Shown here: positions 45,557-56,900 of the stretch, one piece after another
Numbering within the stretch: position 1 is the first letter of the stretch
Layout of the letters: each line of letters opens with the position of its first letter
DNA from: Hyphodiscus hymeniophilus
Lineage: Eukaryota; Ascomycota; Leotiomycetes; Helotiales; Hyphodiscaceae
Direction of reading: 5' to 3'
Length of the DNA stretch: 64,000 nucleotides
Assembly: GCA_016508695.1 (NCBI GenBank)
Contig: VNKQ01000006.1
Span: 1,054,001 to 1,118,000, forward strand
Notes under the pieces: model-generated
What the model was told of the DNA's origin: nothing
The model's input: the letters and a program-made list of their open reading frames with translations, nothing else
Database searches by the model: none
Position numbers and translations under genes: made by a program

Positions 45557-47825
45557 ATGTCAGACAATGCATCCGGCCAACGACATGACAGAACAGCCCT
45601 TATTCTCTATGGGTCCGAGACAGGAAACAGTCAAGATACCGCCGAGGAACTGGGACGCATGGCAGAAAGACTTCACTTCTTGACAAGGGTCGCGGAGATG
45701 GATGCGGTTGAAATTGTATGTCAGCTTTCTAATTTCTTCGGACAATGCAAAGATGAACCAGCACTTATTTAGGTAATAGGGTCTACTCCTGAAGTACTCA
45801 GTGGTTATTTTGGTTGTTTCAACCACGGGTCAGGGCGAATTTCCTACAAATGCCCGAAAGTTCTGGAAAAGTCTCCTCAGAAAGCGTTTGCTTCCTGGAT
45901 GTCTAAATCACGTGCCCTTTACCACTTTTGGTATTGGAGATAGCTCTTATTCGAAGTAGATGCATCAGAGCAATTGGTATGAACAGCTAACTGATGTTTT
46001 CAGATTCAATTGGGCTGCTCGTAAATTGCATAAGCGCCTCGAGCAGTTGGGGGCAAACGAGATATACCCGCGAGGCGAGGCTGATGAGCAACATGAAGAA
46101 GGGTCAGTGGAGAAAATTCCGAATCATTGTCTCGGCGAACTGATATTTGGCAGTATTGACGGGACCTTCCTATCGTGGTCACTTGACCTGAAAAGGCACC
46201 TTCTCGCTTCGTTTCCTCTGCCTGAAGGAGTAGAGCCGATTCCGCAAGAGGTTTTACTTCCAGCAAAATTCACTCTCAGACTACTCGAAACAACACCCGA
46301 TCAAGACAGCCAGTCTGAACAAGACCACCAACTTACATCCATCTCAAACGGAGATTCATCTACCCAGCACACCAACAACAACCTCCATTCGACCAAACCC
46401 GAGCCTGAAGATCCCACGATGCTCTACCTCCCACCACCAGAGCCTAACGAACCGGCGGTTGGCCCACAGTTGAAAGATCATCTTGAGGACCTGATCGATC
46501 CAGTCTCCACCTTGATTCCAAGTTGCAGTCACCTTCCTATCCCTGGTGGCTTCAGTATCGAGCTGATGGAGAACAAACGCGTCACGCCGCTCACCCATTG
46601 GCAAGATGTTCGACTTCTCACTTTCCGAATGACAGCGGATGAGCACCAGTATGAACCCGGTGATGTCGTTACCATCTTCCCCAAGAACTTTGCAGATGAC
46701 GTCCAGGGTCTCATCGATCTCATGGGATGGAACTTAGTGGCCGATAAACCACTGAAATTCGAGCTAACAGGTCCTGACTTGCTACTCGACCCCTACTTCG
46801 CCGCTCTTCCTCCTGGGCTTTATGCCCGGGAGAATAGTACCCTCCGCCAGCTTTTAACACACAATCTCGATTTTACCGCAATCCCCAAACCATCTTTCTT
46901 TCGGCACATTTCTCACTACACTGACGACCAAAGAGACAAAGAACGCCTCCTCGAATTCGGTGATTCAAGATACAGAGACGAATATTACGACTATGCAACG
47001 CGTCCTCGACGCTCCATACTCGAGATCCTCACCGACTTCACCTCCGTTAAGATTCCCTTCAATGAAGTCGCTTCCATCTTCCCTGTCATACGGGGTCGAC
47101 AGTTCTCCATCTGCAGTGGTGGTCTCGGACGCCAAGTCGCTCGTCCCGCTCACCAAGACCGGAAGACACCAGACGAGTTTATCAAGGTCCAACTTCTCGT
47201 TGCCATCGTCAAATACCAGACCGTACTCAAAAGAATTCGGCAAGGCTTGTGCTCCCGATATATTGCTTCATTGCAACAGGGTATGCACCTCACGGTTAAG
47301 TTAGACGGAACAGGAAGCTTCTACAAAATCCCGGATCTATTCCCCGAATTCCCTGTCATCATGGTAGCAGCAGGGACTGGCGTTGCACCATGCCGTTCAC
47401 TGATCTGGGAACGCGCTGGTGTCATCGCAAACCGCGACCTGGACGACGACAGCAAACCAGTCGGACCCAACGTCTTGATCTACGGTGGACGCAACAAAAA
47501 GGCAGACTTCTTCTTCAAAAATGAGATGACGGGCACTGCCATGCGAACTAAGGTCCTGACAGCGTTCTCGCGCGATCAAAAGGAGAAAGTTTACGTTCAA
47601 GATGTGATTATGAGGGAAGGGAAGATGTTGGTGGAATTGATCCTGCAACGTGGGGTGGTTTACGTTTGCGGAAGTTCTGGAAATATGCCGAAGGCTGTTA
47701 GACAGGCTTTCCTGAGAGCTCTTGTTGAATTCGGAGGTCCGGGCTTGGAGAAGAATATGGACAACGCGGAGAAATGTTTGGCGGAAATGGAGAAGACCGG
47801 CCATTATATTCAGGAGACTTGGTGA
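45557..47825 (+). CDS. TAH18: NADPH-dependent diflavin reductase Tah18
   Basis: Three exons (45557-45715, 45780-45955, 46004-47825) give 718 aa. The order is flavodoxin-like FMN domain (YGSETGNSQDTAEE near the N-terminus, VVSTTGQGEFPTNARKFW, FGIGDSSYSKFNWAARKL), linker, then FAD and NADPH domains (RQFSICSG for FAD, AAGTGVAPCRS and YVCGSSGNMP for NADPH), ending in the conserved aromatic residue (ETW). Tah18/Ndor1 passes electrons from NADPH to Dre2 for cytosolic iron-sulfur cluster assembly. Length exceeds the yeast protein (623 aa) because of an insertion rich in Asp, Glu, Pro and Thr between the domains (about 46290-46500). The first acceptor was chosen because only it keeps the FMN domain in frame. 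Confidence 0.9.
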
Positions 47826-48075
47826 GACTTTGCTCTTCACCCACGGATAACAAGCTTGAGCCTCCTGGAGAGGTCAAGGATACAAGGCTAGCAGGGCTTT
47901 GAGCCAAGCTAAGGTCACATAATGAATAGACAGGGTCCCATAGATATAGTACGAAGCAAAATCATAATGCATCAAACATGAAACCTACCACCCGCCAGCG
48001 CTTCTAGTACCAGTACAAGAGACACTTACAGATAGGTTTTGACTGAACAGACATTCAAAAATTGGAGGCTACCGC

Positions 48076-49928
48076 TTGAAACCTCATATAACTTCTTTAC
48101 TCCTAAGCATGATTCCGAAAACGACTTTCCCTACCCTGAGATTCGCTTGCACGCAAGTGGCTCTTCCAACATGCGATGAGCCGCGCCATCCAACCACCTA
48201 CATCAATAATCAACGTCAAGTGTTTGCCGTCCCCTCCAGCAGACAAACCTACCCGCACATTGATTTCGTGTGTATTACTTTTCTAAGACCCTGCTATTCA
48301 ACGATGTATCGAATACACGAAGAGGATGAAATTTTCAGACTTCCGCAATACTTCGTGAACAGAGAATCCAATAAGTAAGCAGACTGACAGTAAGTTCGGG
48401 ATTTGGTTTCAACTTATAAGTCAGCGAGTTATCAAATTTCTAATAAGCCAGTAAGTCAGTTGAAGGTTCAATTGGTAAGTACTGATCAGTCAAATATTTA
48501 AAATTCGGTCATATAGGGGTCTGTTTTGGGGGGGAGAATCGTAGTAAAAGCAGCTGATTTTAGGCGGTATTAGCCGGCAGAATTATATAATTGGCTGATA
48601 ATTCCTTAGCTCGTGACTTATAGCCTTAAACTTAAGGTATTATTTCTTCTTGGATTGTGTGTTTTCACTAGTCTTAATAACCAAGACGATCGATAGCTCA
48701 ATAACAACAACAATATGTCTTCTCAATACTCTAGCCCCCGGGAAACTATTGATATATCTTTACAAACCTCTGCCGAAGCTTTAGATATAGCACCTTTACG
48801 ATACTGGGAAGGGAAAAGAGACTAGTGGCCAGAGTTGATAGCGATGGCACTCGATTTACTAGCTATTCCTGCTATAAGTTCTGAGTGCGAGAGAGTATTC
48901 TCTTCTTGCGCAAAGATGACAACACTAGACAGTAGAAAGCTATTGGGGAAGACTCTTGCGCGATAGTAGATGCTAAAGAACTGGAATCGACGCGGTGCGA
49001 TTAAAATAACAACCTACAACAACGTGGTGGAGTTGAATTTGCAAAGCGACGACGAGGTATAGGAATCGGGTATACGGGAAACATCAAAATAGGCCGAAAT
49101 AGGTGTGTTTCAAGGGGGTTTTGATAGTAAATATAGGCCCGGAAATACATAGATGTCTTGAAAGCATTAATATATGGTCTATTTAGGTGTATTTGAGCCT
49201 GTTTTGAATGCTAGGCAAGTACCTATCGATTTTGTGGTATTGCGGCCCTTTACTGATTAGTACTGATCAAAAAACCTCTATAAGTCATCAGTTGATCGAT
49301 ATTTAATCAGTAAGTAAGTTGACAATTTATAGTTCGCTGATTACTGACTTACTTACTTACCGAATTCTCTGTTCGTGAACAGCTTCCTATTCAGTGTGCA
49401 TGACCACAAATCCCAGCTCGAGGTGTGTCACTGCGACAAATGTTTCTATATCACAATGGCGTCCGGGAACTTCAATGAGTTACCTTCCATACAACAGTAA
49501 TATCTCGAGTACCTGGCTGCAGAAAGATCTGAAGCGACTGATGAAGATCACACCACTGTGGACTATAGTCCAGAAGACTTCTATGCCTGGCACCTCGAGC
49601 CCTGTCCTCCGTTTTTGGCCCCTGCTCCGAAACAGAATCGCAAAAATACTCCTCATGACTTTCTCCACCCAGAGGTTTTCTATTATTCGCTGCGTGCAGT
49701 CGATGGGGAATTGAGCCCAGTTCCGAGTGATGAAGATAGGCTGGAATGCTACTTCCAGGTCTTGCATTGGAAGCTTCGACATTCTCTCCAGCATGGCCTT
49801 CATTCCTGCCGAAGGAAGTCGTAATCTGCATTACGAACCCCGAAGATGCGATTTTCACTCCCTCTCACAACATCCTCGTTGACGGCATGTCAATCTGCTT
49901 CTCCAGGCTGCACAGTACTAGACAATAA
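48076..49928 (+). pseudogene. Kinase-associated family gene broken by hAT insertion
   Basis: An open frame starting at 48076 runs without stop into a hAT element (48360-49371) inserted after PQYFVN. Immediately past the element and its duplicated target the same frame resumes, with VHDHKSQLEVCHCDKC and then FYAWHLEPCP. I recall these blocks from the N-terminal part of a fungal family that ends in a protein kinase-like domain. Downstream, a stop at about 49498 (possibly an intron donor, GTAATA) and a frame change near 49750 lead to FLPKEVVICITNPEDAIF. After 49928 an AT-rich block replaces the expected kinase part. The gene is therefore broken at least twice. Confidence 0.6.
48360..49371 (+). 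mobile_element. hAT transposon remnant, 1012 bp
   Basis: The element is bounded by a perfect 8-base target duplication TTCGTGAA (48352-48359 and 49372-49379), the size diagnostic for hAT. Its ends are inverted repeats starting CAGAGAATYC and continuing with GTAAGTAAG-type subterminal motifs. Inside, about 48777-49065 reads as the hAT C-terminal dimerisation domain (PLRYWEGKRD, then SSECERVFSS) with two in-frame stops. The N-terminal and catalytic parts are missing, so it is non-autonomous. It is not strongly RIP-decayed. Confidence 0.85.
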
Positions 49929-50309
49929 GGAATACCCAAACCTACTTTTTGCACCAAAATCTCCTTAATTTTGCAATAGTTTTATCTATAACTTAGCCTT
50001 CTAGCTATAAAACTTTGTGAGGAGATATTTATAAATCTTACTTGATTAAACACTTCTACTTGTTGATTTTTTTTATTTAGATTCGTTTATTCGGATTCGT
50101 CATGATTATTTTACTTATAGTTTTTAAAAAAGCAATGTAGAAATCGCTTACATTTGTACGAAATCAAAGCAAATTTCAATCGATCCTATTACAAATATAC
50201 ATACACCTTGAAGATTGTCAGGAACTAAAAGAATTAACTAGTCAAGGCTTCTTAGCGATTGTAAAAAAAAATGCTAATATTAGAGCTGCGTTATTACTAT
50301 ATGGCATCT
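49929..50309. repeat. AT-rich block between two gene fragments
   Basis: About 380 bases markedly richer in A and T than both flanks, with no coding sequence recognised. It separates two gene fragments and may be a degenerate insertion. Confidence 0.45.
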
Positions 50310-50923
50310 CTACGGAAGCTTGACATCACCAAAATGGTCTTGGGCATATCCCCGCAGATGGTCGAGGGAAGACATTCTCATTTGGACCTCGACCGACGAT
50401 GAATTCGCGCTACCTGAGAAGAAGGGGAAGGTGAAGAGGAAGAGGAAGAGTTTTGATGTAATTTGCGAGGTGGGTATTACCTGTTGTCGCTTACTGTACC
50501 AGGCCAACGACAAAAATACAGCCTCTCCGCGAACTCAAGAACTACAAAGTGATCACAGAGTCCAATATAGATCCCGATGTACGGATGAGCTGCCTCCTCG
50601 GCGTTGGTATGAATGACAAAAAGCAACCCATCGCCTTGTTATTGGCATATAGTTATTGCGACTTTCTAACTTTCGCATGTGCTGTGGAACCTGAGACTCC
50701 GGCTTCCAGCAGACGAAACTGGGTGGATCAAGTCACAAGCATCTTGAGGCAGTTTCACAAGCATGGCATTGTCTGGGATGATGCCAAAGCAGACAATATA
50801 CTGATCGATAAAAATGATGATGCGTGGGTCATTGACAATGGTGGAGGTTGTACTCGGGGATTCGCAGGGAAGGACAAAGCTGGAAGTATAGAAGGCGATT
50901 TGCAAGTATCTGTTCAGCGATAG
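50310..50923 (+). pseudogene. Headless kinase-like gene fragment
   Basis: After a segment with WSREDILIW (near 50360), a kinase-like domain reads on the plus strand at 50505-50920. It includes LRELKNYKVI, a region CAVEPETP, and the catalytic-loop-like HKHGIVWDDAKADNILID. Then comes VIDNGGG, where related proteins as I recall them have DFGGG. The C-terminal lobe stops shortly after GDLQ. The N-terminal part of the family is absent. A short intron (about 50470-50505) is needed to join the first segment. The initial segment seems equivalent to the end of the upstream pseudogene, which suggests remains of two tandem paralogues. Confidence 0.5.
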
Positions 50924-52004
50924 AGCAGAGTAGAAGTTTGTAATTCGTGGTATGTTTGCTATTATAGTCTAGCAAACAGTTATGATTGCATAAATCCACG
51001 GCAGATTATCTCAGCTTCATCTTCATCAGCATGCAACCGTATTCCGATATTCGGATGCGGATAATAGACACAGGTGAGATGGCTAATAGGCAGTGAGCCA
51101 CAGACGGATTTCCAAGTATTTGCAAGCAATGCAGCAGGATGTTGGACCGAAACTTGGCTTACATGCTGTATGCAGTGAGACGGATGCTCACCCGCTGGTT
51201 TCTGCACCGTGCACCTACTGTAAGACTGGGCACATCAAGTCTCTCTTGTAAGCCCTTTCCCTTGAAGGTGCATCTCCTATCCCAGATGACGATTCTCAAA
51301 CTATTTGCCGTATCCATCCACCAATCCTGAAGGATTGGCCGCCTGATTACCGTCCAGTACACCTAACCTTGTCTCCCTCAAGACACCAACTTACCGTTAA
51401 CATCAACGACATCACTTCTCCAACTGCCAAAATAGGGTCCCTCATCGTCATTCTAGTGAGCGGCAGCTTGAATTGCTGTGTTGTATCACTGATATGCAGG
51501 AGTTCTGAGAGCTTGTGCGAGGAAGCAGATCTCAAAAGGAGACGGCTAGCGAGAGACCCATCCGGTTATACGCTGCACCACCGGCACCGGCGACTCCGAG
51601 GGAACAATCGCAACCCTCTTCGCACCTGCATCATTCGCAGGATATACCTTGATACAAGAGAGGGTAGAATCGGCTCTAATAGTCCTGCACGGCGGTTATG
51701 AGGATAATGGACCACGTTGGAGCCTTTCATAGGACTGGGCGAGGCGAGGTGAGATCGTGGGTCGGTGCCTTTCCAGCGAGCTCCTAGTGGGCTTCGAATG
51801 GGTCTTCTTCTGGTGTACCTTTCCCTAGTTGGGTTGTACCTGGTGGAGATGGCGGGATCTGGACTGCTTGTTAAGTATCCATTGCTGTCTCATGAATTTT
51901 GGGATCTCTTTCCCTTATGTCGTTGCTACCAGCTGTGGGTTGCCAAATTGCTGCACTTTTAGGGAAGGCCCGAGACTATGCATACATGAATACTGACTAG
52001 TACC
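50924..52004. other. Intergenic with unsupported frames
   Basis: No recognisable gene. Open frames at 51139-51330, 51369-51701 and 51765-51962 lack domains. Parts near 51120-51420 look protein-like in broken frames and may be further pseudogene debris. Confidence 0.35.
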
Positions 52005-52880
52005 ATGCACCAACGAAAGCCTCATCATCTTTCTTTCAACGAAGAAGTAAGCATGAAGGATGGCCTTGAAGAGGCAGATTTCTTCTACCTGCCGCCCGAA
52101 CTACGTCTTCGGATCTGGCAACTTGCCCTTCCTCGACCCCGGGTACTGCGAATCGCATTCAAAGGCACTCAGTCAGACCAACAAGCCTACTCAATGGGAT
52201 TCATACCCATACCAATACTCCTCCACATATGCCACGAGTCTCGAGCCTTTGCAAAAACAGTCCTCTGTCTTGGGTTCGGGACAAATCCGACTTTGAACGA
52301 CAGAGATTGGTGGAATCCAAACACAGATATTCTCTATCTCCCACCGTCACCTCCTTCGGACTGGGACTTACCCAAATCATCCAACTTCCTGGATGTCCAG
52401 GCGAACTTCTCCTATTCTTCACTAGACACGCATCGTGATGACAGCAACATCGGCTCTGCAGCCTCCCACACCAGTCTGGCATCCGTCCAACATCTCGCCT
52501 TACCCTTTAACATGAAGGTCCTTAACGGTATCGAGTTCACCGAGAGAAGTGAAGCCTGGCTCCTACCTTGGCTCCACAGCTTCCCCGATCTGAAGTCGGT
52601 GAAGCTCCTGATCGATGATGTGCCGCAGTGGTATCGGATGGGCGACATCCAGCTGTACTTACCGCTTGATGTTCCGCTCAATGGACCACCACTTCCGACG
52701 GCCAGTCTGACGTTTAACACGCCTTCCAGGATCGAGGAGAAAATCAGACAGAAGATGGAGGAGCTTAGGAGAGAGGGAGGCGTGGAGTGGGACTTCCCGA
52801 GTGTACGCATCATGGTGGTAGGGAATACGGGAGGGAAAGAGCAGGATGACTTCTGCTTGCCTGTGCTGTCTACACGATGA
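52005..52880 (+). CDS. 2EXR domain-containing protein
   Basis: Intronless gene of 291 aa. Residues about 25-90 match the 2EXR domain common in filamentous fungi: DFFYLPPELRLRIWQLALPRPRVL followed, after a spacer, by LLHICHESRAFA (given here in part). The rest is a mixed alpha/beta region with a Leu-rich stretch (LLPWLHSFPDLKSVKLL) and a Lys/Glu/Arg-rich helix before the end. The molecular function of 2EXR proteins is unknown; the family is greatly expanded and variable in Leotiomycetes and Sordariomycetes. A second ATG lies 16 codons in (52053). It sits between gene relics in the accessory part of the window. Confidence 0.85.
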   Translation: MHQRKPHHLSFNEEVSMKDGLEEADFFYLPPELRLRIWQLALPRPRVLRIAFKGTQSDQQAYSMGFIPIPILLHICHESRAFAKTVLCLGFGTNPTLNDRDWWNPNTDILYLPPSPPSDWDLPKSSNFLDVQANFSYSSLDTHRDDSNIGSAASHTSLASVQHLALPFNMKVLNGIEFTERSEAWLLPWLHSFPDLKSVKLLIDDVPQWYRMGDIQLYLPLDVPLNGPPLPTASLTFNTPSRIEEKIRQKMEELRREGGVEWDFPSVRIMVVGNTGGKEQDDFCLPVLSTR

Positions 52881-53958
52881 GAGTGCCCAGTGCGGCACAA
52901 GAATTGATAGTCGTATAAAAAAATTGCGTAATCGCCCAAAAGCTGTGATTAAAGCGAAGTTTCCGTTTGTATGCTAGAGGAGTTCTCGATGATGCTCCTC
53001 GTCTAGAAGCTTTGAGTGATTTGATATTGTCTTTGCATGCTGGAAGCATAGATCTCAATAGTTCAAAGGCTTGAAGACTTTTGGAGACATATCATTCGAA
53101 ACAAAATCGTTGTCACAATCAAAGTCTTGTCCCAGTGACTAGCATCCCAGTGAATCCAGTCCATCGAAAACAGCTCGAACAGCATGAATGATCAGGACCG
53201 AGAACTCCTCACCAACCGTCCACCATCGTAGCCCGTGGCAGACTGCACCCTGGAGTCTTGAACATAAAACAGCGCACTCGCAGAACCTCGGATGGGTTGA
53301 CAGTGGCTGTTGTTTCGTGCCAATCCTCACTCGCTTTGAGATTATGCATCTCCCGGCCGGGGTGAGCCTACAAAGGTGTCGATTGCCAGTCGTCCGTCTC
53401 TCCGGTAAAGAAAAGCTAGCTGATTGGAGGCAAAATCATCATTACAGGGTTCTTAAAGTTGATTCAGGATCTTTGAATTCAAGGGTTCTAAGTGGAGGAG
53501 CGTTGTAAGGCGCACGAATCCCTTCCGTCACAGTAGAGTCGACACTAAAGTAGTTGGGGAGCTTCTGGTTTTATTGGCCAAGAATTGGAATAGCGTCTTC
53601 GTAATTCCTCGAGATTCCTGCTGAAAAGTTCTCTTGTTCAAATTCATTTACTTGCAAAAGATTCACTCCAATCAACTGGGGATTGATAACTTAAGATTTT
53701 GTGGAAGAGAAGGTCATGGTAGGTGTATATGTGCTAAAAGACTGTCATCTTGATGCGTGATATGTATGTTGCCGAGTCTGAGACTCCTCGCAAAATCTGG
53801 TAAAATAAGGTAGTTGCCAGCACTCTCGTGACCCATGGACACCTGAGAGAGGATTGAACCAAAGTTACCCCTCTTACAATATATACAAGACTTTGTTCGA
53901 AATTTTCAAAGAGAGGTTAAAAACCTAGAAGAGACTAAAATCAAGATGGCGGTGACCA
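52881..53958. other. 1.1 kb convergent intergenic region
   Basis: Between converging genes. The plus-strand open frame 53188-53508 lacks a domain. No gene supported. Confidence 0.4.
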
Positions 53959-56900
53959 TTAGACCACAAGTCGGAACATACTCCTTCTTCTCGGCGGCTG
54001 AGCTCTCACACCTCTGACTGTAAAAGCATCATCAGAGGTCATCTCTGATGGAGCCAGAGCCGGACCAGTATCATCAAGCTCAAAGAATCCCTCCTGGGCT
54101 AGTTGGCTAACAGACTTTCGACGAAGTTGGGTCCACTGGGCGACATCATCTGGAGACGCTGGGTGGGCAGTTGATGACGACGATCCTTCCCTGAGGTTTG
54201 ATGAAGACTTAATCCTTCGGAGGGAAGCCTTGGTGGATCCTTCTGGTGATGTGTTGGCTGATTGGGGCTTGGCCACGTACCTACGCCGACGGCGGGCTGG
54301 TGCTCTGACCGAACCGCTATTACGAACCACTGCGGTACGTGTCTGGGGTTCTGGAATTTATATGAGCTAGGCTACATCATAGGACTTAGACTGGTTTTGA
54401 AACGACTTACGTTGTGGGATATCCTCAATCATCAGTGTCCTCGGGAATCCGCTGATGGGTAGATGCTAGTTCGAAGCAAAAGGGTATCCATCATCCTGGA
54501 GACAAATCGATACTGATATTTCGTCTAGTTGCTTCGCAACAACGATTTGAATTCGGTCCATTATGAAACGTCCTTTCAAAACCATGTCTTTGACAATCTC
54601 CTCAGTGATGGGTAGTTTTTGGACAGTGTCCCAGTTTGGAGGGTTTTCGATCACGAAATATGGCTCAAAGTTCCCTTGGAAGCATTTCATCAAGTACCGA
54701 CCCAGGGCTTTTGTCTCCTCTGTGCCGATATGAAATCGGCAGAACAAAAAACCTACAACGAAAGTATTAGAGAACTGTATCACGAGTCTACGCTAGATCC
54801 AAAACTACACACCATAGCACTCGTAGCCTCCTTCTCGTTCCTTGGTTGAAGCTTCTGTCTTTTCGAAGAAGAAAGTGCTGGCAATCAAACGATGAGCGAT
54901 CTCTTTGACACGAGCATTCGTATGAAGTTGCTCATGCGCCGCCTTTTGTACATCAGGCATTCTCTCCACGTCATCCAGTTTCGGAATTGGAAAGCCGAGA
55001 TCAGGATTTAGTCGAATATATCGCTGCCGGGGGAAGTCGACACGGAATTCGTTCCAGATCTTGGTACAGTTCAAAATATTGTCGAAAACTGAAGTGGCTG
55101 TGCTCCACAGCTGGCCCAGGACGGTAAAGTTTCGAGCTGTTGGCACCAGTATATTGGGTGTTGGCATGGGTTCCTCTTTCCTAGAGCGATTAACTTCCTT
55201 TCGTCGGACGAGGCCACTCCCTTTGGAAAGCGAGCTTGGATCCTCTGCACGGCCATGGTGACCAGTTCCAATTGAGAGAAAGATGTCAGGTTCTCTACTG
55301 CTGACATCCTTCCAGATTAACATCCTCTCTTGATGAGCAATCTTTACAGGGTTATTGTGGTAAAGTGCACCATCGATATAACCGTTCTTGGTCTCGTTTT
55401 TGATGAAGTTCTTGAAGTAAGGGGGAGCAGCAGAGGTAGCTCGGGCGCTGATAATATCAGTCTTGATTTTCTGTTCTCAAGCAACGTAAAGGATAAGTTA
55501 CGCTTCCCAAGTCCTCAACTCTGTCATGGGTCCATCTTGACGCTCGAATTTGTAAGGCCCTAGAAAGGAAGATGATTAACTTTAGCCACTCAGAATAATT
55601 TAATGAACTCACGATAATCTCGTGGGTCTCTCTGATCTGGTCGATTATAGTTTGCAAGGACGATCGGTTGCTGATCGAGTACTGTCGTGGAAGTGACCGC
55701 TACTTTGATCATGTGCCCCTCCTGGCTGGAACCGCCAAACAGTGGGCGGTCTTGGAAAGAAGACTGCAATGCAGCCTCAAGGGGCTTCGTTTTATATCTG
55801 CTGCCATGGTTCGCGGTTGTAAGGAGACCAATTACAGGAATGTTGATGAATTCACGTGGGGTGAATGCTTGCCTACATAAGCCAGTAAATTTGTTGATGC
55901 ACTCCTCAACTGACCAATTCTCGACACCAAGGCCCAAAGCAATGATACCACCAGTGCTATGAGAGTCAGACAGTACTTCGGGCTTATAGGAAGGGTTGGT
56001 AAATACCTGGTGCCTACAATCAGATCGAAAAATGCTTGAATGGGCAACTCGCCGCCAAGTGTCTTTTCGATGGCTCGCAAAACTTCTAGCTCGACAATAC
56101 CGCGACATCCACCCCTGATATGTGTTAGCAAGGTTTAGCCTCGATCATAAGCTTCGATTGGAGATACCCATCAAGACTGAGAATCCGTGGCCCCGCGTGC
56201 AACGGTTTGACCTTAATTTTCCAAGGGAAATCGTTCAAAAATTCCGATTCGCTGCGGTGTAGAGGACAAGAGTCCAGTTTTATTACCGTCTTTTCATATT
56301 GCTGGCCATATGCTTTAACGCAGGGTGTACAAAGAACGTGACCACAGGGAAGGGGATGTTCCGGGAGCTCTCTCAGGCATGAAAAGCATGTTGAGTGACT
56401 GACAAACTGGTATACATCGCCGACATTTTGATAGAACAGGTTCATGCACCCTCTGTGAACATCTGACGCCGCTTCTTCTTCTGTGAGCCTCTTTCGTCGG
56501 AATGTCAGATCGTAGACTTCCTGTTGAATTTTCGTGAGTTTAGTTCGAATGTCATCGATGAATTGATCGGCGTAATCATTGAACACGAAATTGGACTGAA
56601 ATTCACCTGCCCCAATGATTTTGCCGGCGCTGTTCTGGTGGCCTTTGTCGTGCCCCGACTTCCTATTACAGCATTTGCCATTCGGATTCCGATACGAACA
56701 AGGCCAGTACATGTTGCAAAAGTTAAATAAGGCATCCTCGCAAAGCTCGGCGTAGAATTCATCCAGCAACTGCTCTGTTGAACCTACTCCACATCAGCAT
56801 CTTTGGCACGAAGTACATCTCAATCCAAGCTGACCTAGAAAACTCTGACGTGCAGATGTGAGCATCAAGCATGAGGCCACCATATTGCTAAGCTCTGAGA

